From assembly GCA_963682025.1 (NCBI GenBank), contig OY821522.1, positions 25,210,490 through 25,274,489 on the forward strand: a stretch of 64,000 nt of DNA. The letters run 5' to 3'. The notes under the pieces are model-generated. The model was given only the letters and a program-made list of their open reading frames with translations. It was not told where the DNA came from and made no database searches. Source of the DNA: Cordilura impudica (lineage: Eukaryota; Arthropoda; Insecta; Diptera; Scathophagidae). This document shows positions 43,338 through 55,184 of the stretch, piece by piece (the stretch's first letter is position 1; each line of letters begins with the position of its first letter). The translations under genes and the position numbers were made by a program.

Positions 43338-44226
43338 ATATCTAGCTACTGGTGAAACATTTGCATCGTTGGCCTTTCAATTCAGGGCACACAAATCAAC
43401 AATTTGTAAAATTATTGCAAAATACCTTGCATCTATTGTGAAACATTTTTTGGGGACAGCGGTGCCAGCACCAATGACTGAATCATTTACTAAAAGTATT
43501 GCTGATTTTTCAACCAAATGGAACTATCCGAATTGTTGCGGGGCAATTGATGGCAAACATGTACGAATAAAATCTCCACCCAAGACTGGCTCAGCCTTTT
43601 TCAACTACAAAGATTTTCATTCAATTGTACTTTTGGCGATGGTCAATGCAAATTACAAGTTCACAGCGGTAGACGTTGGCTCATACGGCCGAGAAGGGGA
43701 TGCTGGCATTTACTTAAAAAGCGAAATGGGCCAAAGAATTAACAACGAGCAATTTAATATTCCACCGCCGAATGATTTACCATACACTGAAACTGCTTTG
43801 CCAAATGTTATACTTGGTGATGAAGCATTTGCCTTGCACAAAAACTTCATGAAACCATATCCAAGACAACAATCACTACATGATCGATGCAAAGCAATTT
43901 ACAATTACCGCCATTCCCGTGCTAGAAGAACAACGGAGAATGCGTTTGTAATTATGGCTTCATATTTCCGTGTTTTTCACACACCAATTGGTATTACTAC
44001 CCCGGAAACAATCGACAATGTTATTATTGCGGCATGTATATTACACAATATGATGCGTTCAGAAAAAATAAATTCACCGGCAGAGACCATATTCGGAAAT
44101 ACAGACGACTTGACTATCCCAGTTAATAATTTGATTCCAACCAATGAAGCATCAATAATTCGGGACAAATTGAAAGATTATTTCAATGGAGTTGGAGCGG
44201 TTGCATGGCAGGACCGATCAATTTAA
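43338..44226 (+). CDS. PIF/Harbinger transposase (DDE, HARBI1-like)
   Basis: The conserved protein begins with FRYLATGETFASLAFQFRAH just after an acceptor-like TATTTCAG at 43330-43337. The 47 codons open upstream of that (from 43195) look like intron sequence. Counting the frame from 43195, the motifs are CCGAIDGKHVRIKSP (Asp 119), VILGDEAFAL (Asp 209) and RRTTENAFVIMASYFRVF (Glu 248), which is the DDE triad of this superfamily. The C-terminus (INNVIIAACILHNM-like) is typical. The frame is intact from 43338 to the stop. It is divergent to the BESS exon, and the MADF exon lies beyond its 3' end. It may be functional if spliced to a proper first exon; a small ATG frame (MDISKRNIIDSSRFEEVVG) at about 43154 is a candidate. 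Confidence 0.85.
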
Positions 44227-44308
44227 CAAATCTTTCACCATGCTTTATTTTAACAAAATAAAATGAAATAAATATACATACATTCTGCATTTAACTTATC
44301 TGCCAATT

Positions 44309-44440
44309 TCAACCACACTTGATTCTTTCGTACACTGTCACGAACTGTGCATGTCGTACACTGTACAAAATTTCATTATTTTTGACAAAGTCAATGATCC
44401 TTTCCTCGTCGCACAAAGAAAATTGTAATTTTTTACTCAT
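44309..44440 (-). pseudogene. MADF-domain start of the Harbinger accessory protein (unit 1)
   Basis: MSKKLQFSLCDEERIIDFVK starts at 44440, followed by NNEILYSVRHAQF. This is the N-terminal third of a MADF (Myb/SANT-like in Adf-1) domain. A one-base loss just after HAQF shifts the frame; the other frame continues with KNQVWLKLADKLNA, as a MADF would. The same lesion is in unit 2 (45223-45354), so it predates the tandem duplication. The rest of the domain is not present between here and the BESS exon. Confidence 0.6.
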
Positions 44441-45222
44441 TTTATAGTAATAATCACTAAACTTTAGCGAAATTTCACAAAAAACAAATGAATAAGATGT
44501 CGCACTTTGTTTGTTTACTTTTCTATTATCACCTCTGTCGCACAATTTTTGACTAACAGCTCTGTAAATATCACATTTCGTTCCTACAGCAACGAAAACA
44601 ACCTAGTCTATGTTGTTTTCGTTCCATCGCCAAATGCCTAGTTTTTCGTTGCTGAACGCCGCCGTTACGTTGCTAGTTTTCGTCGCCGATTTCTGGAACG
44701 AACTTTTTTTCGTTGCAAATGTATGCAATTTCGTTTTTGTCAACGATTACGGTGTATGCGGAAACGAGCCTTTAGTTGTACTATACTGATCGAAGTCCAT
44801 GGACGTAACACAATGCCGATATTAAATGGGTTTGTGTTGATTTTGTATGAATGTGTTTATGAATGACTAAAGGGGAAAATAGTTGAGTTCACGAAGAATA
44901 TGGCAAAATTTTAAATATATTTTGTTTTAAAATTTTAAATCTTACATTCTTAAAATATAAAAAAATGTGAAGAAATTCTCTTTTATCCATAAGTTTGAAG
45001 TTTATTAAATCAAATAGGTAATAATAAATTATTAATTTCTTTAAAAAACAAGAAACAAATAGCAAAACTTAAAAAGATAAGAAATTTCAAAGGTTAATGA
45101 GCGATATATTACCAAAAACTAAAAAAAATTAACAGCCGGCAGTAACTGGATATTTTTTAAAATTAAACAAAATAAAATGAAATAAATACACATACATTCT
45201 GCATTTAACTTATCTGCCAATT

Positions 45223-45354
45223 TCAACCACACTTGATTCTTTCGTACACTGTCACGAACTGTGCATGTCGTACACTGTACAAAATTTCATTATTTTTGAC
45301 AAAGTCAATGATCCTTTCCTCGTCGCACAAAGAAAATTGTAATTTTTTACTCAT
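45223..45354 (-). pseudogene. MADF-domain start, second copy (unit 2)
   Basis: Duplicate of 44309-44440 with the same frame lesion. The upstream region is also duplicated. Confidence 0.6.
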
Positions 45355-46079
45355 TTTATAGTAATAATCACTAAACTTTAGCGAAATTTCACAAAAAACA
45401 AATGAATAAGATGTCGCACTTTATTTATTTACTTTTCTATTATCACCTCTGTCGCACAATTTTTGACTAACAGCTCTGTAAATATCACATTTCGTTCCTA
45501 CAGCAACGAAAACAACCTAGTCTATGTTGTTTTCGTTCCATCGCCAAATGCCTAGTTTTTCGTTGCTGAACGCCGCCGTTACGTTGCTAGTTTTCGTCGC
45601 CGATTTCTGGAACGAACTTTTTTTCGTTGCAAATGTATGCAATTTCGTTTTCGTCAACGATTACGGTGTATGCGGAAACGAGCCTTTAGTTGTACTATAC
45701 TGATCGAAATCCATGGACGTAACACAATGCCGATATTAAATGGGTTTGTGTTGATTTTGTATGAATGTGTTTATGAATGACTAAAGGGGAAAATAGTTGA
45801 GTTCACGAAGAATATGGCAAAATTTTAAATATATTTTGTTTTAAAATTTTAAATCTTACATTCTTAAAATATAAAAAAATGTGAAGAAATTCTCTTTTAT
45901 CCATAAGTTTGAAGTTTATTAAATCAAATAGGTAATAATAAATTATTAATTTCTTTAAAAAACAAGAAACAAATAGCAAAACTTAAAAAGATAAGAAATT
46001 TCAAAGGTTAATGAGCGATATATTACCAAAAACTAAAAAAAATTAACAGCCTGCAGTAACTGGATATTCTTTAAAATTA

Positions 46080-46243
46080 AAAAAAAAATGCATAAAAGAC
46101 AGCAACAGTGTTGTCAAATGGAGGCGACGTATGTAATTTATAGAAAACTAGTTAATTGTGTGGCGCCTAAAATTATGAATAAAATAGTTTAAAAATTATG
46201 AATAAAATAGTTTAAATTTAAATACACGAAAAATTTATATTAA
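46080..46243. other. AT-rich spacer
   Basis: Short, non-coding. Contains a tandem AATTATGAATAAAATAGTTT duplicate at about 46171-46215. Confidence 0.5.
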
Positions 46244-46310
46244 ACAAGTAAGAGTGTTAAATTCGGCTGTGCCGAATCTTTGATACCCTCCACCTCGGTT
46301 TGAGTCTTGA
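46244..46310 (+). repeat. DINE-like family B head
   Basis: ACAAGTAAGAGTGTTAAATT, then the palindrome TTCGGCTGTGCCGAA and GATACCCTCCACC. This has the plan of family A heads but a different sequence. The matching tail (GTGGAGGGTATAA) is found at 50443 and 54486. Whether this head belongs to the tail 4 kb downstream is unknown. Confidence 0.6.
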
Positions 46311-47900
46311 TAATAAATGTAAATGAAAAAGTAAACAATTTGTTAAACTTAATACCAAATTATTTCAGCAAATTCTTTGGGTTGATTTTCTTCTTTTCTA
46401 TTATTTCGGATTTATTTCGGTGTTTGCTTTTTGGTCATCGTGGTTGCTGATCGGCATGCATTTTGGTTATATACCTATATGCATGCGTTTCCGGTTATAT
46501 GACATAACTTCTCGTTTAATTTAGTTTTTGCTAATTAAATAGCTCGCCCTAACCTCCATTGCAAAGGTAATGGTTGTGTAGAGTGGCTATATGCATTAAA
46601 TTGTGCTAATTGGAGATGGCTGTATAGTTTCTTTTAACTCGCCAAATATTTCTTCATTGTGGCCATATAGGTCGGATGGAGTAACAAAATAATAACCAAA
46701 AAAAAAAGCTCTCTCAACTTTTTTTTAAAATATTGCCATATTTTGAAAACATAGAGAATAAATTTATAATAATAAATAATCAAATTAGGGATGAAAAACG
46801 CAAAAAACGAAAAGTCCCAAACATTTTAAATAAAATAATTTAATGTTATCTTTATTTTCTGAAAAACTTCAAATTTTCATCCAAAAAAAATTGTGAAAAT
46901 TTATATATAAAAAATAACATTCTCATAAAATTACGTTTACTTATGTAACAATTTTTATGTTAGCAATTCTTAAATATCATTTGAGGTTTTCTTAAATTCA
47001 TTGAATTTAAATTAATATCGACAAATCTGTTTTTCTATTTATTTAAATTGTAAAGGAGTGGCATCTCTGTCAAAATAAGCGAAAAACACAAAGAATAGAA
47101 AAAAACAAATTACTTCGTGTTTGACAGGATGATTTTATGTTTATGTTTAATATCTTTATTTTTTTTACTAATATTTCTGTTTATTTATTTGAAAATGAAA
47201 TAATGAATTGAATATGCTATTTAATTTTTTTATTTATATAAAAAAGTTTTTTAATTAAAGCAAAATATTTTCACTATTTCATGATTTTTATTTATGTATG
47301 ACGACATTTCAACCTAAAAATTTAAGTTTTTATCGATTGGATAAACAACACAAAAATGGTTGTCGTTTAGATAACAACAACAGCTGACTTTAACAATAGC
47401 GAATATCGTTTCAAAATTTTACTGATAATTTTGCAATTTTCTTTTTTTTTACAATTCGACTATCGTTAAAAGAAGTTACTGAATCGCGGTACTGAAAAGT
47501 TATTAATATCTCCTGAATGGCAATATTTTTTTTAAATGTAACCATTTTTAAATGTAAAGATATTTCTAAATTTAAAATTATTATTTCCGACGTTTTGATA
47601 TGATTTTCTGAAACTCAATTAATATTTTCTAATTTATAATTGGAAATTTTATTTTCAGTTTTTATTATAATTGATATTTTCTTAAATTTGAATGGAAAAT
47701 TTAAAAAGTGAAATTTTGTATTTATGTGAATAATAATGCTTTATTAATTATAAACAATTTTTAAAAATTAGTTGTAATCGCAATCAGATATTTTATAGGT
47801 AAAGCAGAATAATAATTCTATATAACTATGTAGAACTGTTTTGTAAGCAAAAAACTCATTGACGAACTCGGTAACTCTATTTTGTAAAGACAACAAAAAG
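46311..47900. other. AT-rich DNA without recognised features
   Basis: About 1.6 kb, with no long ORF or recognised motif. It could be the interior of a long family B element or host DNA. Confidence 0.5.
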
Positions 47901-48484
47901 TTAACCCCCCAATCTCACATCACACTGAAATTGTAAAATCGTTGTGTACGTATTATCAACGAAAAATTGTTCGAATTAGTCGAATCCATCGCCATTAAAT
48001 TTTATGCTCAAACATCTGACTGCAATCTCATTTTTAAAATGTTGTCGAAGCGTAAACTTGAAAAAATTTGTATACTTCTCTCTCTTATTTTATTTTAAGT
48101 ATAGTTACCAAGTTTATTATACAGGCACATGTTTGAGGGAAAATGTTTACATTTATTATTATTAGTATTATTTTAATAATAGTTAATAATATTTATGCTC
48201 TATAATTAACAAACTTGCGTTTTTGTATGCGCATTTCAAAAAATAAATCATTATAATAGATTTAACAAGTTAAAACTTTAATTACAATTTTACAGAATCC
48301 AGTAAATTTGCATTAAATTTATAACAGGGTAACATTAATCATCGTTAGTGTCTGCCACTATTCGCACGAAAAATTTGGTGCCATTAGTGTGACCACTGCG
48401 GAAAATGTGTGTGTATTAGTAAAAAAAAATGTGAGTGTATTGAGTTTTTCGAACTTGCAGTGTGATGTGAGATTGGTGGGTAAT
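47901..48484. mobile_element. MITE with about 23-bp terminal inverted repeats and TTAA-type target
   Basis: The element proper is 47905-48480 (576 bp). Its ends are CCCCCCAATCTCACATCAC and, as reverse complement, CCCACCAATCTCACATCAC, both going on with ACTG. The left flank is TTAA; the right flank is TAAT, one change away. A TTAA target and CCC ends fit piggyBac-type MITEs. There is no ORF. Confidence 0.7.
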
Positions 48485-48964
48485 ATGCCAAACTTATGTT
48501 CATATTTGTAAAAGAATAATAAAAAAAACGTATGAAATAAAAGACCAACCCGTGTATACTCTTAACATTGTTCTGTATGATATCTAGTTGAAAATATTAA
48601 CATTCATGTTAAAATAGAAATAACTATTGCAAAGCTAATTAGAACAAACAAAAATTATGGCAGCATCTACTGTGGCATAGTCACGCTGAGCAAAATGAAG
48701 TGACACTCTGTTATACAAAAGAAATGTATTTTCCCCACAACAAAATACTGCAGAATTTTATGTAAATAAAATAACCGATTTATTTCTAACATGCAGTTAC
48801 TATGAATATACATACATACATATATATAATATATGTACATTATTTGTATTATTTAATATGTGTATGTATGTATATTTAAATATTACACACAAAAAATACA
48901 ACATCAAACGTTATTTTTGTATTTTTCTCTTTAAATAAATTAATACATAAATTGCTAAATTTAC
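48485..48964. other. AT-rich DNA with an old repeat resembling 51574-52117
   Basis: The stretch 48612-48770 (GGCAGCATCTACTGTGGCAT... GCAGAATTTTATGTAAATAA) is a diverged relative of the tandem unit at 51574. There is an ATAC/TATG-rich tract at 48800-48880. Confidence 0.4.
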
Positions 48965-48967
48965 ATT

Positions 48968-49580
48968 TGGGCAATTCACAACAGGTGTTGTATATTGTAT
49001 GTTGTATTGAAATACACAATACAATCATTTGTTGTGAACACTCAGTTGTATTTTCATATTTCTTTAGTAATTTTCGATCCAACGAGGAAAGATCGCTTCG
49101 TCGCTTCTGCTATTTTGTATAAGAGAAAACACTTGTCAGTGTTTGCTTTTTGGTCGTGAGATATACCCTGGAGTTTTAGTTACGTACCTCTTGCATTTTA
49201 ATTTATAATGAAAAAAAAAATGTTAAATGTTTTGGTTGGTACTGAAAGAGAAAATACATACTAAAAATATAAACATTAATTTTTATATAAATAAACTTAT
49301 CGATGTATTTGCGTTATTTGCATTATTTGCCATATTTTATTTTATAATTATTTATGCTGATAATATTCTATGTATTAGTTTTTTCTTTTTCATAAAAACT
49401 GGCATTCACTTGGAACTGATATGTTATGATACAATATACAACATTTACTAAACACAGCAAATGAAGTTGGATCGTGTATCAGATTTTTCAGTGAAAATTA
49501 CCAACAACAATTTTACACTATTGTAAAGTGATACACGATACAAGAGATACAACGATACATTACCCATTGTGAATTGTCCA
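48968..49580. mobile_element. MITE, 613 bp, Harbinger-like ends
   Basis: Terminal inverted repeats TGGGCAATTCACAA and TGGACAATTCACAA, flanked by a 3-bp ATT on both sides (48965-48967 and 49581-49583). Three-base T/A targets are typical of PIF/Harbinger, but the superfamily is not certain. It holds internal ACAACAC/GATACACGATAC repeats and no gene. Confidence 0.65.
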
Positions 49581-49628
49581 ATTGTTTTTTTTATTAACAA
49601 CTAGGTATTTTAGCATTATTTGCTTTAG

Positions 49629-50443
49629 ATGTTGGTGAATTTTTACTCCCTTTATATTAACTCGTAGTGTCTGCTTGTCGAAAAAAATTTGGATCGATTT
49701 TAACCACTTTCCCGTGACCCAATCGATCTGAAATTTTGCAGGCAGGCTTGTGGCAATGACAGAAATGATCTAACATATTTTTTTAGTGATGCCAAAACAA
49801 TGGAAACTTTTAAATTTTTCTACCAGAGTTGATAAAAAAATGTACAAAGGGTTTGTTTTTGTTATATTATTACGATAACGACCACAAAAACAACAAGTCC
49901 AGCTATGAAAACAATGCAACATTTAGAATAACAACAAGAACAATATAGAAATATCATGTTTTTCATTTTTTTTTTACTTTTTCAGAGATTTCCCTGGACA
50001 TGTTCCACCGATTTTAATGATTTTTGAAGTAGAAATCTTTCCATGTATTTGGTGAATCATTCTCACTAAAAATGATCACTGTAGCTGCACTATTGAGGGC
50101 GTGATCGTGACAAGAACAACATAGAAAATTATTTTTTTTTCAAGACTTTTTTAGTTCTTCATTCAAATCTCGGGCCCTAATCGACCGATTTGGACGATTT
50201 TAAATAGCAAACTTCTCAGGATGTTAGTGAATCATTTTTATATCAACGAGTACCCTAGCTGCCGGATTGATGCCGTCATCGTGATTTCCACAGACGGACA
50301 GACGGACATCGCTATATCAACTCCGGTTGTTATAAGGATCACAAATATATAAATTTTATGGGGTCCAAAATTTTTTTTCTAATTATTACAAACGGAATGA
50401 CAAACTTATATATACCCTCTGCACACTGGAGTGGAGGGTATAA
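49629..50443 (+). repeat. DINE-like family B repeat, 3' part
   Basis: Matches 53636-54486. It includes CAGACGGACAGACGGACATCG-type microsatellite near 50292 and ends TATACCCTCTGCACACTGG then AGTGGAGGGTATAA, a hairpin. It lacks sequence identity with family A beyond the plan and the GGAC run. Confidence 0.75.
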
Positions 50444-50521
50444 CAACTCTACAACAGCAACAGTGACAGTCATATGTTTTTCAAATAGGAAAAAACTGTT
50501 TATGTGTTAGTTTCGTTCATT

Positions 50522-51305
50522 CCCCAGTATGCATTGAAATATTATTTCTCCAATGTTGGAGAAAAGTTAAGTTCTTAAATTGATGTCAAATGTAATTCTC
50601 AACTTGGGTTGAACAATTTTTCTCCTTGTTTGCTTTCAACTTGACATCAAGTTGAGACTTAACATTTTTTCCAATCTTTGAGAAACATTTTTACTCTCAA
50701 TTGGATATCCAACACTTTTCTCCACTTGAGACCAAACATTTTTTCAACTTGAATACGATTTGTGTTAAGTCTGAGATATTATTTAAATATGTCATAAATA
50801 ATAAATTAAATTAAAAAATGCCAAAAAAGTACAAATAAATCATTGATATATTTTTAATTATTTCTGCTTTTTGTCGAATTTTTCAAAAAATGTACAACTA
50901 ATTAATTCATTTATTTTTAATTCTAGATTTTAAAAAATGTACATAATATGTACATTTAATGTTAAATATGTACATAGTAATGTTAAATATATAATGAAAT
51001 TAAATTGAAACATTAAAAAAAGTACATTGTTTTCATTTCTAAAATTAGTATAATATTTTTTAATATGGCAATTCCGTACCTTCCATTTGATACCGATTGG
51101 AAATATTTCTTTGCTATCAAGTTGAGAATCACAAATTTCTCAATTTGATAACTATGAAAATCGCCATATAAAAAATGTGCCTTTTAAGTTGAGAAGACTA
51201 TATTCGAACTATTGAGGGCATTTGAGAATTAACGTTGGAGATTTGAAAAATGTATTTGATCTCAAATGCACCTCAAGTTGATAGCAAACAAAAATGTTTA
51301 TTGGG
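50522..51305. repeat. Candidate foldback element with repeated CAACTTGA motifs
   Basis: The left part has TTCTCCAATGTTGGAGAAAAG and several CAACTTGA/TTGACATCAAG motifs. The right part mirrors them (TTAACGTTGGAGATTTG and CCTCAAGTTGATAGC). The outer ends CCCCAGTATGCATT and TGGG (reverse CCCAATAAACATT) are weakly similar. It is AT-rich in the middle. Confidence 0.4.
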
Positions 51306-51573
51306 ACATTTATTGTAGGGTCGTTTGCACACACACAAAAAATAGAAAATAAATTGTCAATAAGCAAAGCAAGTGGCTTCGAAATTCGATGATGCCAGTT
51401 AATCATTTTTTGTTCACGCGGAATTTATAATTGGAGGAATTTTTTTCTCGAGAAATGTATTTTCCGTGAGAAAGAAATTCCTTGAGAATATTCATAATTG
51501 GGATGAATAACTTTTAATTGGAACTTTTTAGTCAGAATAAATCATAATTCTAGTTAGATATTGGTTAATATTT
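51306..51573. other. AT-rich spacer
   Basis: No recognised feature. Confidence 0.5.
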
Positions 51574-52117
51574 AATTAGAAAAAATATTGTGGTGGCAAT
51601 TATTGAGGCAGTCACGGAAAAATTAAATGCAAGTCTGTTTTTTTTAATATAACAAAAATGGATTTTCCCTTTAACAAAATATGGCAGAATTCTTTATAAA
51701 TGAAATGCAAAATGGAAAATCAATTTTGTGCTAATTCTTAACAAAATTAATAAAATATATATATGTATTATTATATTTATTAATATTTGTAATTTTATTT
51801 GACACAATTTCACACACAGTTTTACAGATCAACTGTTTTAATTAGAAAAAATATTGTGGTGGCATCTACGCAATTATTGAGGCAGTCACGGAAAAATTAA
51901 ATGCAAGTCTGTTTTTTTTAATATAACAAAAATGGATTTTCCCTTTAACAAAATATGGCAGAATTCTTTATAAATGAAATGCAAAATGGAAAATCAATTT
52001 TGTGCTAATTCTTAACAAAATTAATAATATATATATATATATGTATTATTATATTTATTAATATTTGTAATTTTATTTGACACAATTTCACACACAGTTT
52101 TACAGATCAACTGTTTT
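51574..52117. repeat. Tandem duplication of about 266-278 bp
   Basis: Two copies (51574-51839 and 51840-52117) start AATTAGAAAAAATATTGTGG. The first lacks the CATCTACG present in the second. Both end in TTTACAGATCAACTGTTTT. A GTAGTGCC-like tail is not duplicated. Confidence 0.85.
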
Positions 52118-53635
52118 CAACTGATTTAGAAGTTTTCTGTTTTTGAAACAGTAGTGCCAATTTGTAACATTTTGTCATGTAATGAAAATCGCAGAATAAT
52201 AAGTTAATACACAATAAAAAATATTAAATTTTTAAGTTTTATATACATATTGCAATAAAAAAAACTTTGGTAAATTTACATTGAAGATGGTCAGAAATGA
52301 ATGAGAAAAATATATAGACATTTTAGAAAAGCACATTTGATGTTAAACTTTATGCACAAAATATATGGGTTTTTGTTGTTTCGAATTTAACTGTGGCTGT
52401 AAGTGAAAAGTTTTAGACCGACCGTATATTACATCTTGAGGATCCTCACCTAATATTTTCAAATATTTTAAATTCTTTTTAACTCATTTAACCTCATTAC
52501 GCAAATAGTAAAACAGTAAATATGGAAAATCCACGCACCTCAAAAAATTGTTTTCTATGAAATAAATTAAAGACATTTCATATTATACAATTTTCTTTCA
52601 AAAATGTATCAATTATTGCAAATTTGAAATTTGACATATAGTATTTGTACATATATTTGTATAGATTTCGCAGTATGAAAAGAACTATTATTTCTTTATT
52701 TAGAATATATGTAAGTATTGCTCGCAAAAAAATGCAACATCATAAATGAAACACATAGACGACTGCTGGCAGCAGCATTTGTAGTCGTATAGTCAGCTAC
52801 TTGATTTTTCTGAATACGACAGCAACATATAATACAAATGCATTTTTATTTAAATATACAATTACTTTTACTTATTTAAAATGCATTAGTACAACGTAAA
52901 AATAAATAAATTAGTTTAACGCCTTTTGATTATTAATGGAATTATAGCCTTTCATTTTGCGATTTTTTTTTTAAACAAAATAAAATATTTCATAGCACTA
53001 ACTTCTTCTACATATTTTGTTATATTGTCAACACTATTTTTGTTTTGTAGCCAACAAAACACACTTGCAGTTTTTTTTTCTATTTGAAGAACATATGACT
53101 GCCATTGTTGATGTTGTAGAGTTGTTTTTTTTTTTTTTTTTATTTTGTTTCGTTAACTCTTTTGTATTAAAGCACCTCCAATATATGTATCCATTTTAGT
53201 TTGCAAATTCAGTATATTTATAATTTATTACTTACAGCAAAAAATAATAGAAACAATTTTATCAGTTATGCTTACGAAACTATATAAATAGACTTGAAGT
53301 TGGCTGCAAAAGCAGTAGCCTGTGTAAAGAACAAGTTAGCGACATGTAACTGTTACGTAACGTGTCAGCCTTTTTTTCACATAAAAGTATTGGGACGTTC
53401 CGGTTACGTTCGGTAACTGTTTTAAATGATTTTCATGTAAAAAAAAACAACTGACTCATTACGGTTACGGTTAGAAAACATTGACCTTTTATATGTATTA
53501 TAATGCTATGAATGCATTTATCTTTATTTTATTTTAATTATATATTCTTTTTTTTTGTATTGTATATTATTTTTTTTTATTATTATTACTATTTCATTTA
53601 ATTATTTTTTTCTTTAAATAAATTAATACATAAAA
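52118..53635. other. AT-rich DNA without recognised genes
   Basis: No ORF of note. Around 53330-53470 several GTTACG/CGGTTACG motifs occur, including the palindrome TGTTACGTAACG, of unknown meaning. Confidence 0.5.
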
Positions 53636-54486
53636 ATTTGTTTTTTAAATTATTGGTGAACTTTTACTCCCTTTATTTACTGCCTTTATATTAACTGGTA
53701 GTGTCTGCTTGACGACAAAATTTTGGATCGATTTTTAGCCCCTTTCCCGTGAGCCAATCGATCTGAAATTCTGCATGCAGGCTCGTGGCAATGACAGAAA
53801 TGATCTAACAAATTTTTTTAGTGATGCCAAAACAATGGAAACTTTTAAAATTTTCTACCAGAGTTCACAAAAAAATGTACAAAGGGTTTGTTTTTATTAT
53901 ATCATTACCACAACGACCACAAAAACAACAAGTCCAGCTATGACAACAATGCAACATTTAGAATAACAACAGGAACAATATGGAAACATCATGTTTTTAA
54001 TTTTTTTTTAATTTTTCATAGATTTACCTGGACCTGTTCCACCGATTTTAATGATTTTTGAAGTAGAAATCTTCCCATGAATTTGGTGAATCATTCTCAC
54101 TAAAAATTATCACCCTAGCTATCCTATTGAGGGCGTGATTGTGACAAGAACAATATAGAAAATTATATTTTTTCAAGACTTTTTTTAGTTCTTCATTCAA
54201 ATCTCAGGCCCTAATTGACCGATTTGGACGATTTTAAATAGCAAACTTTTCAGGATGTTAGTGAATCATTTTTTATGCCAACGATCACCCTAGCTGCCCG
54301 ATTGATGCCTTCATCGTGATTTCCACAGACGGACAGACGGACAGACGGACATCGCTATATCAACTCCGGTTGTTATAAGGATCACAAATATATATATTTT
54401 ATGGGGTCCAAATTTTTTTTTCTAATTATTACAAACGGAATGACAAACTTATATATACCCTCTGCACACTGGAGTGGAGGGTATAA
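53636..54486 (+). repeat. DINE-like family B repeat, 3' part, second copy
   Basis: About 90 percent similar by eye to 49629-50443, with a longer CAGACGGACAGACGGACAGAC run. It ends GAGTGGAGGGTATAA. The BEL/Pao element starts 21 bases later. The open frame at 53775-53966 is repeat sequence, not a gene. Confidence 0.75.
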
Positions 54487-54507
54487 TTATATTTCTTTTA
54501 ATATAGT

Positions 54508-55164
54508 TGTTCAAGATTAGTTGAACATGTTTTATGTTATATTATATTTAAGTAGAATTATGTAGACTAATTGTATTTCCCTAATTACCAATTGTTCAAG
54601 ATTAGTTGAACATTTTTTATATTATCTTATATTTCAGTAGAAGTAGACTATTTGTATTTCCCTAATTACCAATAGAAATGCAAGTATTCATAACTGCATT
54701 CTGGAAAAAAGGGACATAAAATTATCACTCGAAAGGTATGATTATTAATTGAGTTTGTATGTTTAGGTCTTAGCATGTGGTACGCACATGTGTGAGGTAC
54801 TGAGATACTGATAAGGCATATTACATATAGATATAGCAAAAAATAAAAGAAGGTTTTATGGTTGCTTCGCTTATCGTAAACTCATTAGAATTCATCCCTT
54901 AGAGGATAGTAAATATAGCTAATAGGTAGCCTAATTTAGTTTTAAGAAATTTATGTTTAGTATTTAAGGAATTGTATTTTCAATAAATAAAACAGTATAA
55001 TACAAATGCTCAAAAGAGACAGTAGTTTCTAAATTATTAAGTTGAGTGTCTTACAAACATTCAAAGAATATAGTTTAACTTGATTTAGTTGAGTTCAATT
55101 ATAGAGTATCTTACAACTACTCAAACGGTACGCGTTTTATTTTAATAGAATTTTAATTCGTACA
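54508..55164 (+). repeat. 5' LTR of the BEL/Pao element
   Basis: 657 bp, TGT...ACA. It holds an internal duplicate (TTGTTCAAGATTAGTTGAAC at 54508 and again near 54591), so it has two starts-like segments. It has about 50 bp (around 54998-55046) that the 3' LTR lacks. Confidence 0.92.
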
Positions 55165-55166
55165 TT

Positions 55167-55184
55167 TGGTCCTTCGAACCGGAT
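55167..55184 (+). other. Primer binding site, tRNA-Tyr type
   Basis: TGGTCCTTCGAACCGGAT starts two bases after the LTR. From memory it matches the complement of insect tRNA-Tyr (TGGTCCTTCGAGCCGGAT) at 17 of 18 bases. A partial second copy, TTGGTCCTTCGA, is at 55209. Confidence 0.7.

Larger units (their letters stand above)
44252..46079. repeat. Tandem duplication of about 914 bp flanking the Harbinger transposase
   Basis: Unit 1 (44252-45165) and unit 2 (45166-46079) are nearly identical: AACAAAATAAAATGAAATAA starts both, and AACAGCCGGCAGTAACTGG or AACAGCCTGCAGTAACTGG ends them. Each carries the MADF start exon, its upstream region with AACGAAAACAAC...GTTGTTTTCGTT inverted repeats, and AT-rich DNA. 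Confidence 0.92.

Noticed and set aside
48800..48880. ATAC/TATG-rich tract as a possible regulatory site
   Set aside because: Simple sequence typical of AT-rich intergenic DNA, with no supporting context.
53775..53966. 63-codon frame with a Thr-rich tail
   Set aside because: Part of DINE-like family B; the second copy at 49770 does not keep the frame.
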